The notes beneath the pieces were generated by a model. The model had not been told where the DNA came from, did not search any database, and saw only the letters and a list, made by a program, of their open reading frames with translations. From Isoetes taiwanensis (taxonomy: Eukaryota > Streptophyta > Lycopodiopsida > Isoetales > Isoetaceae), in NCBI GenBank assembly GCA_021234155.1, contig JAJEKV010000034.1, positions 5,034,028 through 5,098,027 of the forward strand: 64,000 nucleotides of DNA. Direction: 5' to 3'. Position numbers and translations under genes: made by a program. Below, one piece after another: positions 1 to 13,456 of this stretch; the stretch's first letter is position 1; every line of letters begins with the position of its first letter.

Positions 1-411
1 TGTGATCAAACATCTCAGAGAAACTACTCTGGATTGAACTTCCAATGGATTCTCTTTGGTTGTCCCCAGCAGCAAGTGAATGGAAATCATCACAATCAAA
101 ATCAACGTGTTTGAATCTACGACTAATGTGAGCTTGTGGTAACATAAGTAGTGGTGATGTTCTATATCTTGCAAATCCACACCAAAGTTTAAATTTGCAA
201 CTGCATAGAAGCGATAGATTAATAAGTTAATATATATCTTTAGATTAACAAGTTCATATATATCTTTAAATATAAGCATGATGCATTGCACTTTTTGATC
301 GAGAGATAGAAATAGGATCTTTTAACAATGGCCATACACCATAAGCTGAAAAGAAAAGAATTAGAAACCTTATAATCTAGAACTACATTTGGCCTCCAGA
401 CGATAAAAGAA

Positions 412-435
412 CCTTCCTTCCTTCCTTCCTTCCTT
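412..435. repeat. (TTCC)n microsatellite
   Basis: About six uninterrupted TTCC units are read directly in the sequence. It lies in non-genic DNA near the window start. Confidence 0.9.
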
Positions 436-475
436 AAGAATACTAAAACTAACTCACCATTACCATTGAGATAAA

Positions 476-721
476 TTAATCAGGGTGGAGCGAAATAGAA
501 AGATACCTTGTTTTCAAAGCGCCATAATCTCTTCTTTGAAGTCCTACAATTGTAATGTCTTTTCTTCTATTGATATCCTCCGGCAATTCAAGGCTCTTTG
601 TAAAGACTCTCCAAACCACCAACTTGAGATATTTTAATGCGGGGAGATTAGCTAAAGATTGCATGATATTGAATACCTTTACAGCCTCCTTTCTTTGCAT
701 AAACAACAGCCATTTCTTCAT
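476..721 (-). pseudogene. short ORF with a leucine-rich-repeat-like stretch
   Basis: An 81-codon minus-strand ORF holds the stretch SLANLPALKYLKL followed by an LPEDI-like segment, which has the spacing of a plant leucine-rich repeat. No complete repeat series, nucleotide-binding domain or splice structure was found beside it. It could be a relic of an LRR protein or a chance ORF, and I cannot choose between them. Confidence 0.2.
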
Positions 722-3700
722 TTAAAGGCGTGACCATTCTTCTCTCATCGCGATTCTTCGCGAAATCTCTTTAGCCTTCAAAGCAAGTACAACCTAGATT
801 TCGTCGGAAACAAAAGATTGTATGAAATCGGGCCTAAAAGTGCATCAAAAATAGTTGCCATAAGCGTGTATATATTCAGCCCATTATTTAAATGATCCAT
901 TAAAAAAGCGTCACCACCATTTAAAAATCTTGTAAAATTTTGCATAAATCACATGTCAAGTGAATCGAGATGGTATCGTTATGGTTCAACATATTTGGCA
1001 TCTTCAATTTCAGTGAGAAAAGACATACAATTACCGGACTCAATGTAGCACGCAATAGAAATGCATGAAGTCAAATTTCAACATATGGATATGATATTGC
1101 GCCAACATTATTTATATTTGTGCTCCATAATAAACATTTCTTGTGATCAAGTTGGCCCCGAGACAATCATTTACACATTCAGCGACTAAATGACTCTACA
1201 AGATTGCTATGGATTCACCATTCATGAGCGCAAATAGTTATAGACTTCTGTTGGTTTCCCTCCATTCCTTTGACACCCGGAGGGCTGTTGGATAGTTTTT
1301 AGTGTTGAAAGAATTTGCTCTCCCTCAATACAAATATGATGGTACATTGATCACCAAAAATCACGGTCACCGGTACAAGGTTTAATGCTTATTGATTTAC
1401 GATGCCATATGACATGATATGTAGCAATTTGTTTCAAAAGCTATGTCGTTAGTGCTATCCTTTTTATGACAAGAAGGCGGCATCACTCACATGAAGCTTT
1501 CAATTCTCTTTCAGTTTTATAAAGAGACAAATGCCAACCAATAGAGCTAAGGGCCCGACATCCAATTGCTTATTTTCTTGATATAGAATAAGGGAAGTTT
1601 TTAGGTGTTGCTTTTGGCCGAGAAAATATAAACAAACATTCTAATGACATGTGGGAAAGTTGCATACTTGTCATGAACTGGCATAATCAAGTAAGATTTT
1701 TCAAAGATATTGATCCCTCTTGTCCATTTCCGTGGTTTGACTACTTCTTGAGAAGTTGCTTGAGGTTTCGGCAAACTCAATATGAGAGCGAGGTTACCAA
1801 TAATCAAAAACAATGTGGCGGAGAAAAAAAAAAGCAAATATCAATTTCTACCTTTGAAACTTGGATTTCCATGAGTTTCTTAAATAAGAAGGCTGCTAAA
1901 AAGTAAAACCTTTGTTTTTTCTTTATGGAGGCAAAAGCTCCTCCCTTTGAATATATCTGTTGAAAAAAAATTATGTAGGGTGTTCTTGTATCCATCTACA
2001 ATAAGATGCTAAATAAAGATATGAGAATGGCATAACATACGATGTAAAAGTCTATGATGGTGTCATTTAGAAATTCCATAGGATTAGAGCCTTTGCATGT
2101 GCGAAATATGATTCTTCAAGCGCATCGGGGATCGCCTCTGCAAATATCAATGCACAAAAGTTGATTCGAGGGAAATGGGTATTTGGATATTCCCAACATA
2201 AATAAATTATTATGTCTTGCAATGATCCTCCTAATCCCGAAGCCTCAAAGGGTATAAAAGGCGCACATATTTTTAGTATGAGCATTCCTTAAACAAAACC
2301 GATACACAAAGATCTACTCATGAATAGCATGGTAGTTACCTTTCACCGCCTTTTCAAGCCTTTGGTTTGTAAGGTCACGCATGGAAGCGTAAGTGTTTTG
2401 AAACCAATGACACATATTCCTTCCATTTAGCTCCCGACCAAGCGGGCATTCTGGCTCTAAGCCTAAAATACTACCTCTGCTTTGCCTAAGTAACTTATCT
2501 TTTTGCAAATTGATGGATAAATGAAAAGGCTTATAGATCGTCACAAATCATCATCGCGGGCGTACCCGATCGCCAATCTCATACTTCCCCAACTTCGGGT
2601 TTGGAGATCGGGGAGTTTTTTAATCGGCAACATTTTAAGCTAGACATGAACCTCAAGAAATTGACCTGCATAACCTTGAATGCTTCGGGGATGAGGATGT
2701 GTATGATGCACCAACGAACGAGGCGATTGCAAAAGCTTGTTGCCCACCGAAAATTCGGAAGGAGTATGGGTGCCAAAAGGTAATTCTTGGGAATCTCAAA
2801 ATACCCTAACAGACCCAATTGCAAGCGGGGAAGCAAATGAAGAGGGAAAATGTGCCAAAAGGGCCCTTGAGAAAGAATAATGAAAAGCAAAAGTAAGTCG
2901 GGGAAAATTTCGGTTCGATCGGAGATCGCACACATTTTGAATGCATAATAGGGCTCCGTTTTTGTGCCAGTGAATCAAATAGGAAGACATTGTTTTGGGC
3001 ATGCATTCTAGAATTGAGAGCGAGGAAGCTGGAAAGGGGAAGGCAGCCCATTTGTGGGAAGAAGAGCGGCGAAGCCCATCATATCAATAAAAAAACCGCC
3101 AAAAGCCAAAATCAAAGGGATGAAAATAAGTTAAAAAATTCAACGTTACAAGATCGGCGCTAAACTATCAAATGCCATTATTATTATATATAGATAGATA
3201 GATGAAAAATACCCACATTCATGTATCTAGATAAAATTGAGTGAGCCACCACATGATGAAATGGTGGCAGAGATATCGGTCCACCAACCTAGAGCCATGA
3301 GGCAAGTTAAATCAATTGAGCGTGTCAACTAGAAGAAATTTAGAAAAACACCAAACATATAGGATATGGCATATCCCTAGGCTAGAATAGCCAATAAAGA
3401 ACCAATTCAATAGAATAAAAATCATTTAACATATAGAAAAGATGCATGTATCTAGGCAAAATGGAGTAGCCACCATATCATGCAAAAATGTTTCCATTGA
3501 TCTCATTCTAAGACATTACTCCTAGCAATGTCAATGCAGCTCTAGATGCATACATGATGAGGCAATTAAAGTGATGGCTTTGTGAAAACAAGAAGAGAAC
3601 CCCTTGTATCACTCATAAGAACAACCATTAAAAGTCAATAATTGTAAAAGAATGCTACAAAGGGACTTACCATAGTAAATATGTGAACAACAATCATGGA

Positions 3701-5515
3701 CATGACCCCAAGCAAAAACCCCCAACATATAGAATACTTGGAACACAAGCCATGCAGCAATATCCAAAATAACTAAGATGGCATACACATGTCAGGTAAC
3801 AATATCGTAAACAACTGGGATGACATACCGATATGGAGCAAGCATGGGGAGGGTCCACCTAAATGATGGAAAATATAATGTAAATGTTACTCTTAATGCT
3901 TTTCCAAGTGTATATGTAAAGGGGGCATAAGATAACCTATATAACCATTAGAAAATATCAAAGGCTATTAAAAGGCCATGATAATTAATATAAGGGACAT
4001 AAGATAAATAGGAACCTATCGAGAGAATGTTTTTATTACCATTGTAAAGGTTTAGAGTTCACAAAAAAGGAAAGACCTTTATGTTATAAGCAGAGAGGGT
4101 TATGTTAGAAGCAGAAAGGGTCATGGAGAACTATAGAAGAGGTTTTCTTTCCGCAGGAGCGGCCGATATGGCCCGGGCGAGAAAGAGATGAGACAAGAAT
4201 CTTTGGATTCAACCAACCGAATGTTGCATGGCGGATCTGCGTCCCAGGAGCTCCTGCCTGGCAGTGATCTGCATGCCGGAACCCAGGAATCCGGCCGCTC
4301 CTTTTGTCTACCAGAAAATGCCCCCCTGCAAAAACAAAAATTGGAGAAGCGCAGAGAACAGAAGCATAGAAGGAGATTGACTGATCTGCTTTCCAGGGAC
4401 AATCAAGTTGCAAACATGTGAAATAGTATTCCAATGTAAAAAAACAGACGAATCAAATAAATTTCTTCTATTGCTATTACCAACCTGCCATGTATGCTGC
4501 AAAAGTTAGTGAAAGGTAAAACTTGCAGATATGAAGAGAAAGGAAGGCATGGACATGCTGAGAAAAAGCTTGTGCAGCCCGCGAATTAGCGAGAAGGGGA
4601 AAACCCCAAAAGAACCAAATCGAGTCAGAATCATAGCTTGTATTGAAGGAATCGATAGCTTTAGGCAAACATGTAGTGAAACTTCGCGTCAAAATGGAAA
4701 CACCCATCATCTTAGCAACAAATGGCTCATGACTATTTTTCAAAGAAGATCCATGATTTCTTTGGAGTTTTGCGATGAATTGACAATGCAAAAGCAAAAA
4801 AAAATGACAATAGCGATCCTATATGAATAATCGGATACCTTCCGAGGCGCAATGGCGGAACACCCGTCATTGTAGTGCTCTAACTTATCTCCGCGGTGAG
4901 TTGTAAATAGCCTAATTTTGCATGTCACATGTATTCCCAATTTGGCCGCCTTGACCTTCGATATCTTGGACCCAATCATGGGCTAAAAGGCCGCCATCGT
5001 TTCCTGCAACAACAAAAAATAACAAAAAGATATCTGCTAGTAGGCACACCAGCGACCTGGAAATAGCCATTGCTGGTACCCAACCGTCAATGGAGAGCTG
5101 CATGCAAAAAATAGAGCGAATCCCAAATGAAGCGAACAGCCGGGCTCACGATCAAAGAGGCCCATGCCTCTGGAAAACCAATTAGAACAATTGCTACATT
5201 ACTGTACAAAAAACAAATGAGAAAAGCTGCAGGCTATGCAGTTAAATCAACATGCTACCCTGATAAAATAAAAAAACGATTCGGATGATCTACATAATTT
5301 CGCGAGCTTCGGTCGGCACATAACAAAAATATATCATCCTCTTGTGTGGATCGTGCATGTGTGTATGAGAACAAAGTCTCTCGAAATCAAGAAAAGAACT
5401 AAAGAATCGGGAATTCTCACATGCAGCACACCTGTCTGATGTTGGCGAGAAAGAAGACAAGAACCGGAAGGCGGACACATAGGCTGGAGAAGCGTTACAT
5501 AGATTCTTTGCTGCA
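722..5515. other. no gene recognised
   Basis: The stretch is AT-rich with many in-frame stops. Several minus-strand ORFs of 60-120 codons occur at 2.3-3.0 kb and 4.1-5.1 kb. One at 4912-5103 has a hydrophobic, signal-peptide-like N-terminus. None shows a recognisable domain or a convincing exon chain. A short TAGA-rich run lies near 3190-3205. Confidence 0.5.
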
Positions 5516-5945
5516 TAAGGTAGTGGGATAAACTAGCTAGTGCGTACAAGATTAGTCTAGTATGGATCTTAAACAAGCTCTAAAAATTAATGGGCCATGG
5601 ATGGGCCATTTGTCTTCTGTAGCTATGGTGCCAACTTCCTAAGGTGGGATTATATCCTACCTACAAAGTGTGCATGTAAGGCAAGCGTTTTGCCCATGGA
5701 TGTGTGTGGTGAGTTGGTATAGGCCTAGTAATGCCAAAATAAGTGTTCATTTGGTCATGGGTTCAAACCTTGTCAATGTCACTTATCTTTGGGTGTTAGT
5801 TACTAGGGGTATCGATGATGATCCCGATGTGGTAGAACTTAAAAGCCTATCGTGTCCTCCACTTTGGGCTGTCGCAAAAGGTAGTGGGATAAATTAGTTA
5901 GTTTTTACAAGATTAGTCTAAGTATGGACCTTAAACTCAACAATA
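5516..5945. repeat. pair of ~70-bp direct repeats around a SINE-like unit
   Basis: A segment at about 5516-5585, containing GGTAGTGGGATAAA and later AAGATTAGTCTA, recurs in the same orientation at about 5878-5945 with a few substitutions. The spacer of about 290 bp contains the tRNA-like promoter boxes described separately. This could be the 3' end of one SINE family present twice, or an ancient tandem duplication. Confidence 0.6.
5690..5880 (+). mobile_element. tRNA-derived SINE-like sequence
   Basis: An A-box-like TGGTGAGTTGG lies at about 5707-5717. A matching B box, GGTTCAAACC, lies at 5760-5769, about 45 bp downstream as in tRNA-headed SINEs. There is no acceptor-stem complementarity, so it is not a working tRNA. 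The 3' end is not defined by a clear A-tail; the downstream copy of the 70-bp repeat may form part of the body. Confidence 0.4.
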
Positions 5946-6237
5946 AGCTCCCAAGATATGAAGCGATGGCGGATGAAAAAAACACAAGCGAAAGCGAGAT
6001 AAAATAGTATCACCAGCGGGTGGAGAACCATTATGTGAAAATATGCATCACCCTCGAGGTGGAAGTAAGCGACATCACCAGCGGTGGAGAATAATCTTTG
6101 ACATGATGCGGTGAAAAAGAAAAAACATGATTATAGCAACGCAAGGTGGAGAACAACAAAAAGAGTGCATGAACAAAAATATAAATGAAAAAAAGATGCA
6201 TGCCCCATGCCCCAGTGAGGGGAAGGGAGGAAGCAAT

Positions 6238-6374
6238 GAGAATGGAAAGAAGAGCTGTTGTGCACTGTGAGAAAGCGCCCGATAACCCGGTCCCAAGAGG
6301 AGTGGCCTTATAATAGCTTCGTCCCTTCCCAGAATGGGGATCGAGGCGCTTCGGATACGATCGCGATTCTGAGG
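6238..6374. repeat. left terminal direct repeat of the DIRS-like element
   Basis: The repeat shares GAGAATGGAA, then AGTGGCCTTATA, then TCGTCCCTTCCCAGAATGG, with the copy at 13457-13580 in the same orientation, with small indels. Direct rather than inverted orientation resembles the split direct repeats of PAT-like DIRS elements. Confidence 0.75.
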
Positions 6375-7589
6375 AAGGACCATAAACGACCTAAAACGAC
6401 GACTACGAGGAGAACTTCCTCAACTATAAGCCAGTCGCCTTGAAACCTCCAAGTGTTAGTGGTCCGCAATACGTAAGTGAGAGAAGAAGAGGCGCCGGCG
6501 ACCGTGGCCTTGTGACTCATGTAGAACGAGCGCCCAGCTGGGGGTAGCGGCGAGCAGAATGTACCATATTGAGGAGGCGAAAAAAGAGACATGGACGGAG
6601 TTGAGAATAAGAACCGGTGAAATCAGCCGAAGGATAGTGATGGGGCGGGCATCGGCGGCGACAGCGAGCCTTTAAAATCGTATGACCCAGCGGGCAAGTT
6701 GGTCCGTTTATAATGGCGAATAAGAAGATCCACGTGGAGACAATGAAAAAGAAAAGATCCGCCGGTTAGCGAAGGCTGAGGGCCTTGGAGATGTGCAAAA
6801 AAGCGGCAAAGGAAAGCCGCGACAAAGGCGGTATGAATAGCGAGGAAATATGGAGCTGCGGGATCGCGGCGAAGTGGAGAACAATAGAAGCGTACATCTT
6901 TGAGGCGGGGAGAGGAAAAGAAAGATACGAGGCGGGCCCGGGCGAAGAGGTGGGCCCGCGAGCAAGGGCGGTAAAAGGTAAAATGGCGGGGGAGGAAGGT
7001 TGAAAATTTGGCGAAAAGAAGAATATGTTTTGCGAGGCCCCGAAGTAATGGGTGAGGCGACATATGAAGATGATGAAGAAGCGAAAAATCTTTGCCGCGA
7101 CAAAGGGAAAGGGGAGAGATAGAGCGGCATGTAGGCGGTGATGAAACAACAAAGCAATGAACATAGCGATGTAAGCCGTGGGAGGAGATAGATGGGGGGG
7201 AGGAAAATACCAAAGGCAAAGTCGAGAGGAACAAAGGGACCTCTTGGGGAGTCGACAAGCGGGAGGTAGGCTGCGACAAAACAACATACCATGTTAACTT
7301 TATTCAAATTGACAACGAAAAAACATAAAAAGAGCCACATGGCCTTGGAGCACCACCGCAAAGGGTTATCAATATATGGGGCAATAAAATATGAAAATGC
7401 ATCAAAAAACATAAATTCTTTAATAAAGGCGCCATGCCGATTACGTCGAGGCGGGGGGCCACCATGGTCTGAAGGCCAATGAAGAACCACTAGTGTAATA
7501 TAGGCATGACCATGATTCGCATGGTGTAAAAAGCGAGGGACTAAGGACTAAGGAGGAGGAAAAAAAAATTGTTAAAGAGGTGCCAATCA

Positions 7590-9206
7590 TAAGTAAAAGC
7601 ATCGGGGGAATCGCGGTCGCGGATATCTGGCCCCAGTATTATAAGCGGGGAGCTTGTGGTTAAGGGGAGGAGGCAAAGCGATCAACATGTTGATCACGGG
7701 CCCCACAAGGAATCAATATAGCAAAAACACCACGGGGCAAGGGCAAACTCATCCAGATTGAGGAGGGAGAAAAGATAATCGGCCTACTCATTTTGGGAGC
7801 GAGGAATCCACACAGGCTCCAAGGAGATGGAAAAGTGAAAACAAAGGAGGAAGATCTCTAAGGTGAGAAAATGAATATCGGGCGAGGAGGAACCCCCTTT
7901 TTGGAGAATGGTGGCAACATTCAAATTATCCCCACAAACAAGGACCAGGCGAGCATGGAGAAAAGGCAAGGCCGAGCGCAAAACTTGATAGAAAGCGAAG
8001 AGTTCGCGCCAAGTGGAAGAACGAGAAAGTTCGGATTCAGAAAAAAGGCCAACAAAATCCAAGCGGTTCTACCCCGGAGAAAGGAGCTACCACCCCAACC
8101 AAATGAACTGGCGTCGAAACCAAGGACGGCAGAAGGACGTCGGGGTGGGGAAATAGGGCGAAAACTCAAAGAAGAAGCGACGGATTCCCATAACACAATT
8201 TCCATGCGGGCTAAAGAGGATAAAGAAATAGGAGCATCCCAGTGAAAAGGCTGAATAAGGCGATAAGAAAAGAAATGTTAAAGCGGAGACAAGGGGACCG
8301 AAAACAATGCGAAGGGACTGGAGAAAGCCCAAGAATTTGGCGAGGTGCCGTGATGTAAGATGAGAAGAGGAAAGAAGCGAAGAGGAGAGTTGAAAAAACT
8401 TGGCTAATTTCTTGGAAGATAGGCAAATAGCCATAGCAGAAGCATCAAGGAGAAACCCGAGGAAAATAGCACGGTGTGACAAAGGCAAACGACATTTAGG
8501 CCAAGCAATGAGAAAACCAGCAGATTGCAAATCAGAAATGATGCGATGTTGAAGAGAACTAGGGTCATGCTGAGTGTTAAAAAGGAAATCATCCATATAA
8601 GGGGTGCAACGAATACTGGCCGCTCGCCAATGGCGTGGGCGCATCAATTTGGTAAAGACAAAAGGAGCAGAGGCCAGGCCAAAAGGTAGCATAGTAAAGA
8701 CAAAAAATTGTTGGTCAAACTAAAAACCCAAAAAAGTGTGATGAGGAGGCCAGATGGGAACATGATGCATATGGTAACCGGATTTCAGATCCAATGTAAA
8801 GAGAAAATCCTGGGGTTGAAGGACAGCCAAAGCATCAGAAAGAGACTCATAACGAAAAGAAGGAACATACAAAAAGGAGTTAAGATAAGCGTAAGTCGTA
8901 ATCAAAGCGGAACTTGTGGTCTCCTTTGGAGCACAACGCCAGGGGCGAAAGCGGCGAAAAGGACAAGATGGGAGCCGCATAACAAAGACGAGAATGTAAA
9001 AGGTCTTGAATAGCGTGAACAGGCGAAAAGGAATATCGACGACAGAGAGGAAAGGTTTGAAGCGAAGAAATGGTTGAGGTGGAGGTCCCCAGGCCCAAGG
9101 AAGAGCATAACCATGTTGGATTCAAGACAAGACAAGAGGATTGGCGAGATAAAGTGCCAAAAAGGTAAAGACGCAAGGAGGCATACGCCTTAGGATAAGG
9201 TAGCAT
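7590..9206 (-). pseudogene. DIRS-like reverse transcriptase and RNase H
   Basis: The fragments, read 9206 to 7590 on the minus strand, form one polyprotein broken by stops and frame changes. Motif A appears as TLDLKSGYH near 8800 followed by a VPI...FLGF stretch. After one stop comes LPFGLASAPFVFTKLM at about 8690, then the catalytic YMDD box at about 8600, then the GFL..WPKC...FLGFLLD connection typical of DIRS RT. The RNase H begins with SFGWGGS-like and STWREL segments at 8160-8020, then an acidic DN pair, and ends with a WIPR-N motif near 7790. A further segment near 7690 reads as a VDRFAS-type motif that often follows RNase H in these elements. The enzyme would copy element RNA into DNA. 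Too broken to function as read. Confidence 0.75.
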
Positions 9207-9307
9207 AGTGGGAAATCAAGAGCCACAAGATCAAAGGAGATGGGGTAAAGGAGAGGTAAAAACCGGGCAATCCGCAAAAAAAGATCGTCGAAAAACAACA
9301 TCTTTTA

Positions 9308-10300
9308 TTAATGATCAAAAGTAAATACAACACATAGTGAAGAACAACTAAAATGGCTCAAAGAAGACCAAGGTGAGGCAACGCAGTGGAAGGAAGGGCG
9401 GATGATGTGTCTCAAGGGGGGAAAAGCCATCAATGGAGTGGGGTTGAGAGGCACCGAGTGAGAAAAAAATGGTGGAGAAAAGGGGGACGACATTATGGAA
9501 GAACCGGCGATGAAAACAATTTTGGTGTAGGTGTCGAAAACGACCACAAATAGTACACGAGAAGGGAGGGATTGGCGGGGGAAGAAGCGTAAGAAGAAAA
9601 AGTGGCGGGACGAAGGTACAGCCGAAGTGCGGCCTAGATAGGCGCTTCTCTTAAATTTCTTAGCCTCGGTCTGATCATTTGGATTCGTCCAAGAAAAGTT
9701 GAGACTAGGGGACTTCGCCAAATTGCAAAGTGACGTCAGATCCGCGTGTTGATCGGCAATAAGGACAAATTTCATCTCTTGGTCCGCTAAACACTTACCT
9801 TCTTCCACCATCTCAAAGATATCGTCCGGAATGGCGACCCCCACATAGCAAGACGGCCATGAATCCATCAAAACCGAAAGTGTCCATAGCGTAAGCAAAC
9901 TTCGTGAGTAATGCCGCATGGAGTCGCAAATAAAAGATCTGTGTAGGGCGAAAGGCCCGCTCGAATGTCCCGCTGGAGATGCTCTCGTTGGTCCGAATCG
10001 ACAACCATCGGGCCATCGATGTCCGGGAGGCCCGAGTGTGGCCCGCTGCCGCTGGAAGCCTATGCAATAATGGGTATATTCGGAGAAACCGGAGCTGAAG
10101 GAATGGGCATGGCCGAGGGCGAAGATGTGCGCGACAACGAAGAGAAAAGAGGAGCCATCCGAAAGTGGGAGAAGAAGGAGCTGGCAAGACCGGGAGAGAA
10201 GAGAAAGGGCAAAGAAAGGTCGAGGGGACCAAAAGAGAAAATAGACGGCGAAGCGAGAGGCGGGGAAGAAAGTGAACGGGGTCCAAAGAGTCCTGTTCAA
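9308..10300 (-). pseudogene. gag-like ORF upstream of the DIRS RT
   Basis: A 330-codon minus-strand ORF, overlapped by a 157-codon ORF in another frame, lies directly upstream of the RT and ends about 100 bp before it, where the gag gene of such elements would sit. The most protein-like part is around 9800-10000 and contains the overlapping-frame stretch FAYAMDTFGFDGFM. No zinc knuckle is readable in a single frame. The assignment rests mainly on position. The rest is serine-, phenylalanine- and proline-rich and probably reflects base composition rather than selection. Confidence 0.4.
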
Positions 10301-10644
10301 GCGAGAGGAAGCTTAGCGTTGATCAGCGAGAACCGGCTGAAGCCACAGCGAAGCCGGGGGGAGAAAGCGAACTTCGAGGGAGAAGAGCCGGAAGTGCTCG
10401 CTATGGGCGGCATCGGCCTCGGTGGACTGAAAAAGGAAGTACATTAGAGAACAAAAACAATGGTAAGAAGGGCATGCCAGCCACGAGACAGAGAAAGAGG
10501 TCGCCCCGACAATAACAAGTCAAGCCCCCCATGATGACGAGTCCAAGAAGGCGTACGGGCATGCCAACGAGAACGACAACAATAGCGATGGTCGGTCATC
10601 AAATGAATGAACGAAGTCAAGCTATGCAATTGCAGATGATGCAT

Positions 10645-11260
10645 AAACACGAGAAGAAAAACAAACCATGTTAATGCGTATAATGTATAAATGCGGCCCA
10701 CAGCTATGCAATTCTCCAAAGAGTCCAGAATGATGAATAACCCAATACAGAGACAGTAAGATGAAGAAGAAAACCCAACCCATGGGAGTGTGTAAGATGC
10801 ATAAACGTCAAAAAGACAAAGTGCAATCGTGCATCGCAAAGAGCTATATAAGCGGCAGAATCGAAAACACCTCATAGACAATAACATGAAAAAAGGAAAA
10901 TGAAACCCTGGGAATGTCCCGTATGCATAAAATAGGGAAAGACAACGTTTAAACACGAGAAGAAAAACACCATGTTAATGCATATAGTGAATAAAATGAG
11001 GCCCACAACTATGCAAACCCCCTAAGTGATCAATAATGATGAATAATGATGAATAACCGAGGCAATAAGATTAAGAGGAAAAGCCAACACATGGTAATGT
11101 GTACGATGCATAGACGTGAAAAAGACAAAGTGTAACCTGGCATAGGTTAACAATAAATCGCAAAGCTATATAGGTGGCAGAATTGAAAACACAATATAGG
11201 CAGTAACATGAAAAAGGAAATGAAACCATGGTAATGCATCGTATAAAATATGAAAAAACA
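10645..11260. repeat. two-unit tandem repeat, period about 306 bp
   Basis: The segment starting AAACACGAGAAGAAAAACA at 10645 recurs at 10951 and the two ~306-bp units can be followed side by side with substitutions and small indels (shared GCCCACA, TATGCAA, GATGAATAA, AAAGACAAAGTG, GCTATATA and GGCAGAAT blocks). It lies in the minus-strand 5' part of the DIRS-like element and may be an untranslated or regulatory region. Confidence 0.75.
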
Positions 11261-13456
11261 ACGTCTCATAGAGATAACAACATCTTAAGGAAATTACAAC
11301 ATAGGCCACAAGATTGAATCAAAGCAAAACACCAGTAATAAGATAAACAAGAAAAAGCAACCCTGATAGTGCATAAAAATGTTGAAATTAGTGTGATGCA
11401 TCGTATTCCAAGATAAAAATGCAATTTCGAAGGATGCTTAACATAAAAAGTCCGAAACAACCATGGGAAAGCATAGAATTCGTAAGATGATGCCACATAT
11501 AGAGAAACCACACAAGATAGACATAGCCGAGTCAAGAACCACCATCCTATTACAAGATCCCCTAGGTGCCTCATACATGATAATAACAACAGGATAAATA
11601 GTCAACCCCCTCATGGAAAAAAGAAAAGGAGAAGCAAACACATAACCCGCAATAAAACCACGTCATTTTAATGGTTATGATCCAAAACATGAAACGAGAC
11701 ATAAAATAAGTGCTTTATTCCATATTATTCAGCAGAGGGTGTCGACATCTAGATGATGCCAAGGCATAGAGCAAAAAACCGTCGCCCGGAGGCAGGGACA
11801 ATCACGCTATCAACCCCAAAAAATCGCCGGATAAGTGGGAAGAAATTGCGGGGGATACTCAGTCATGATGAGAAAAAATTCGAACTGGCCCAGATGGATG
11901 GCGTAGGTACGAAAACGCCCATTGTAGAATGGCGTCCCCAAGAAACGAGCCACGAGCCGAAGTCGACAAGTTTATATGAGCGGAACACCGGCCGGATGAG
12001 AAGGAGAAAAGGATGCGTAAAGGCGGAGCGCCCGGAAGAACTCCGCAGGCCAGTCAATGTCCGCACGTTCAATCTATAAGGCATTGCGAGCAGAAGGGTG
12101 CAAGGCGTCCAAATGGGATGTGTAAAGATGGTGAGTTGTCATAGCAATCTCCGGAGGTGCAAAAGGAGGAAAAAAAACCAACATGGAAGATCTTGGCAGA
12201 GCAAGGGGGGCAATGGAACGGCATTAAGGCCTGCAAAGGACCAAAAAAGTAAACGGAAATGAAGCGGCAGTTCAAAGGCAAACCCTGCGGAAAAGGAACT
12301 GTGGCAGAAAGGCTTAAAAGAGCAACCAGTAGGGAATAGGAGGAGAGGACGAACGGCAAGAAAACACATGCGAGCAGAGTGAAGGGAGGCCGAAGGCAAA
12401 CTGGAGAAAAGCATGCAACAGAATGACTGGCAGCCCAGATCCGATAAAAATAGAGAGCCCAAAGAAGAAGAGCCGAAATTACAGCAGAAGACTGGTGGGA
12501 ATTGAGCGAAAACATATCGTAGATAGAGCAGGGGCCGTCCGATCTTGTCGGCACAGCAGCAGAAGGAAAGAAAGCCCGGCCTCAGCACCTGCATGCCAAT
12601 GGGTGGTGGATCCGAAGACAGTGCCCACCCTCCAATGAGGTGCCGAAAACTCCAGTTCCGCAGGGGGAGCAAATCAATGTGAAGGAGGAAATAGACGAAT
12701 GGCAACATGTACGGGAAGAGGTTGTGCTAACTGAAACCGGAATCAAGAGAAACAGATACCGGCAGGGCAAAGGACAGATAGAAGGAGTGAAAAGGAAAAC
12801 TCTGGGTGCGTAGGCTAAGGTCCAGCAAGACAAGCGAAGAGCTTGGATAAGAGAGCGGAAGACGTAGTCGGGCCTGAGAGCAACCAATCCGGCAGGACTG
12901 AGGAAACACAAAGCAGCGTATGGGGCAAACTATAGAATGAGAACTAAGAGCCAGCATGACTGACGCCGGGATCCACTGATAGGCTCAAGCCGCAAATGTG
13001 TTATGAGAGGGAGAAACCGAACCAAAGAAGATGAGCAAGGGTGAAACCAGAAAATTGAACAAGAACCGTGTGGCAACCATCCAACAGAGAGCAACCAATA
13101 AACTCAAAAGAACGAAACCATCAGACCATAACAAATGCGAAACACCCACTCCAAAACTTAAACCATGATTACACCGAAACTGTAGGCCGTCTTGCAACAT
13201 CGAATAGCCCATGCCAAGGATTCAACATGCGAATGCACAAACAAAACCATGCGAGCAAGAGAAACAATAGAACAAAGAGATCTACAAGACTAAGGGTGAG
13301 AAACCCCAGACATAAAGAGCAGGAAAAGAAGAAGGCGTACCTTCCAAAGAAGGATAAGAAAACTCGCGAGGAAGATGCCAGGGACGTGGCGACGCGTGGA
13401 GGCGAAGCAGAGAAGCTTGAGAGGAAATCCGTTGGTCGAAGAGCCATTGAAGCAGC
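11261..13456. other. 5' part of the DIRS-like element, no gene recognised
   Basis: Overlapping minus-strand ORFs of 70-190 codons at 12.07-12.96 kb and 13.17-13.45 kb are rich in Phe, Leu, Ser, Cys and Pro and match nothing I know. They may be the complement of purine-rich DNA rather than genes. Confidence 0.4.

Noticed and set aside
4105-5103. Possible secreted-protein gene on the minus strand
   Set aside because: A signal-peptide-like start at 4912-5103 and other ORFs occur, but no exon chain or family could be built.
6623-7490. Long overlapping minus-strand ORFs up to 260 codons
   Set aside because: Composition is Pro/Ser/Phe/Leu-rich and three frames are open together, which is expected opposite purine-rich DNA. 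No domain is seen; a lost recombinase cannot be excluded but is not supported.
12069-12957. Cys/Phe/Leu/Ser-rich minus-strand ORFs
   Set aside because: Several frames are open at once and nothing resembles a known family. Treated as a by-product of base composition.
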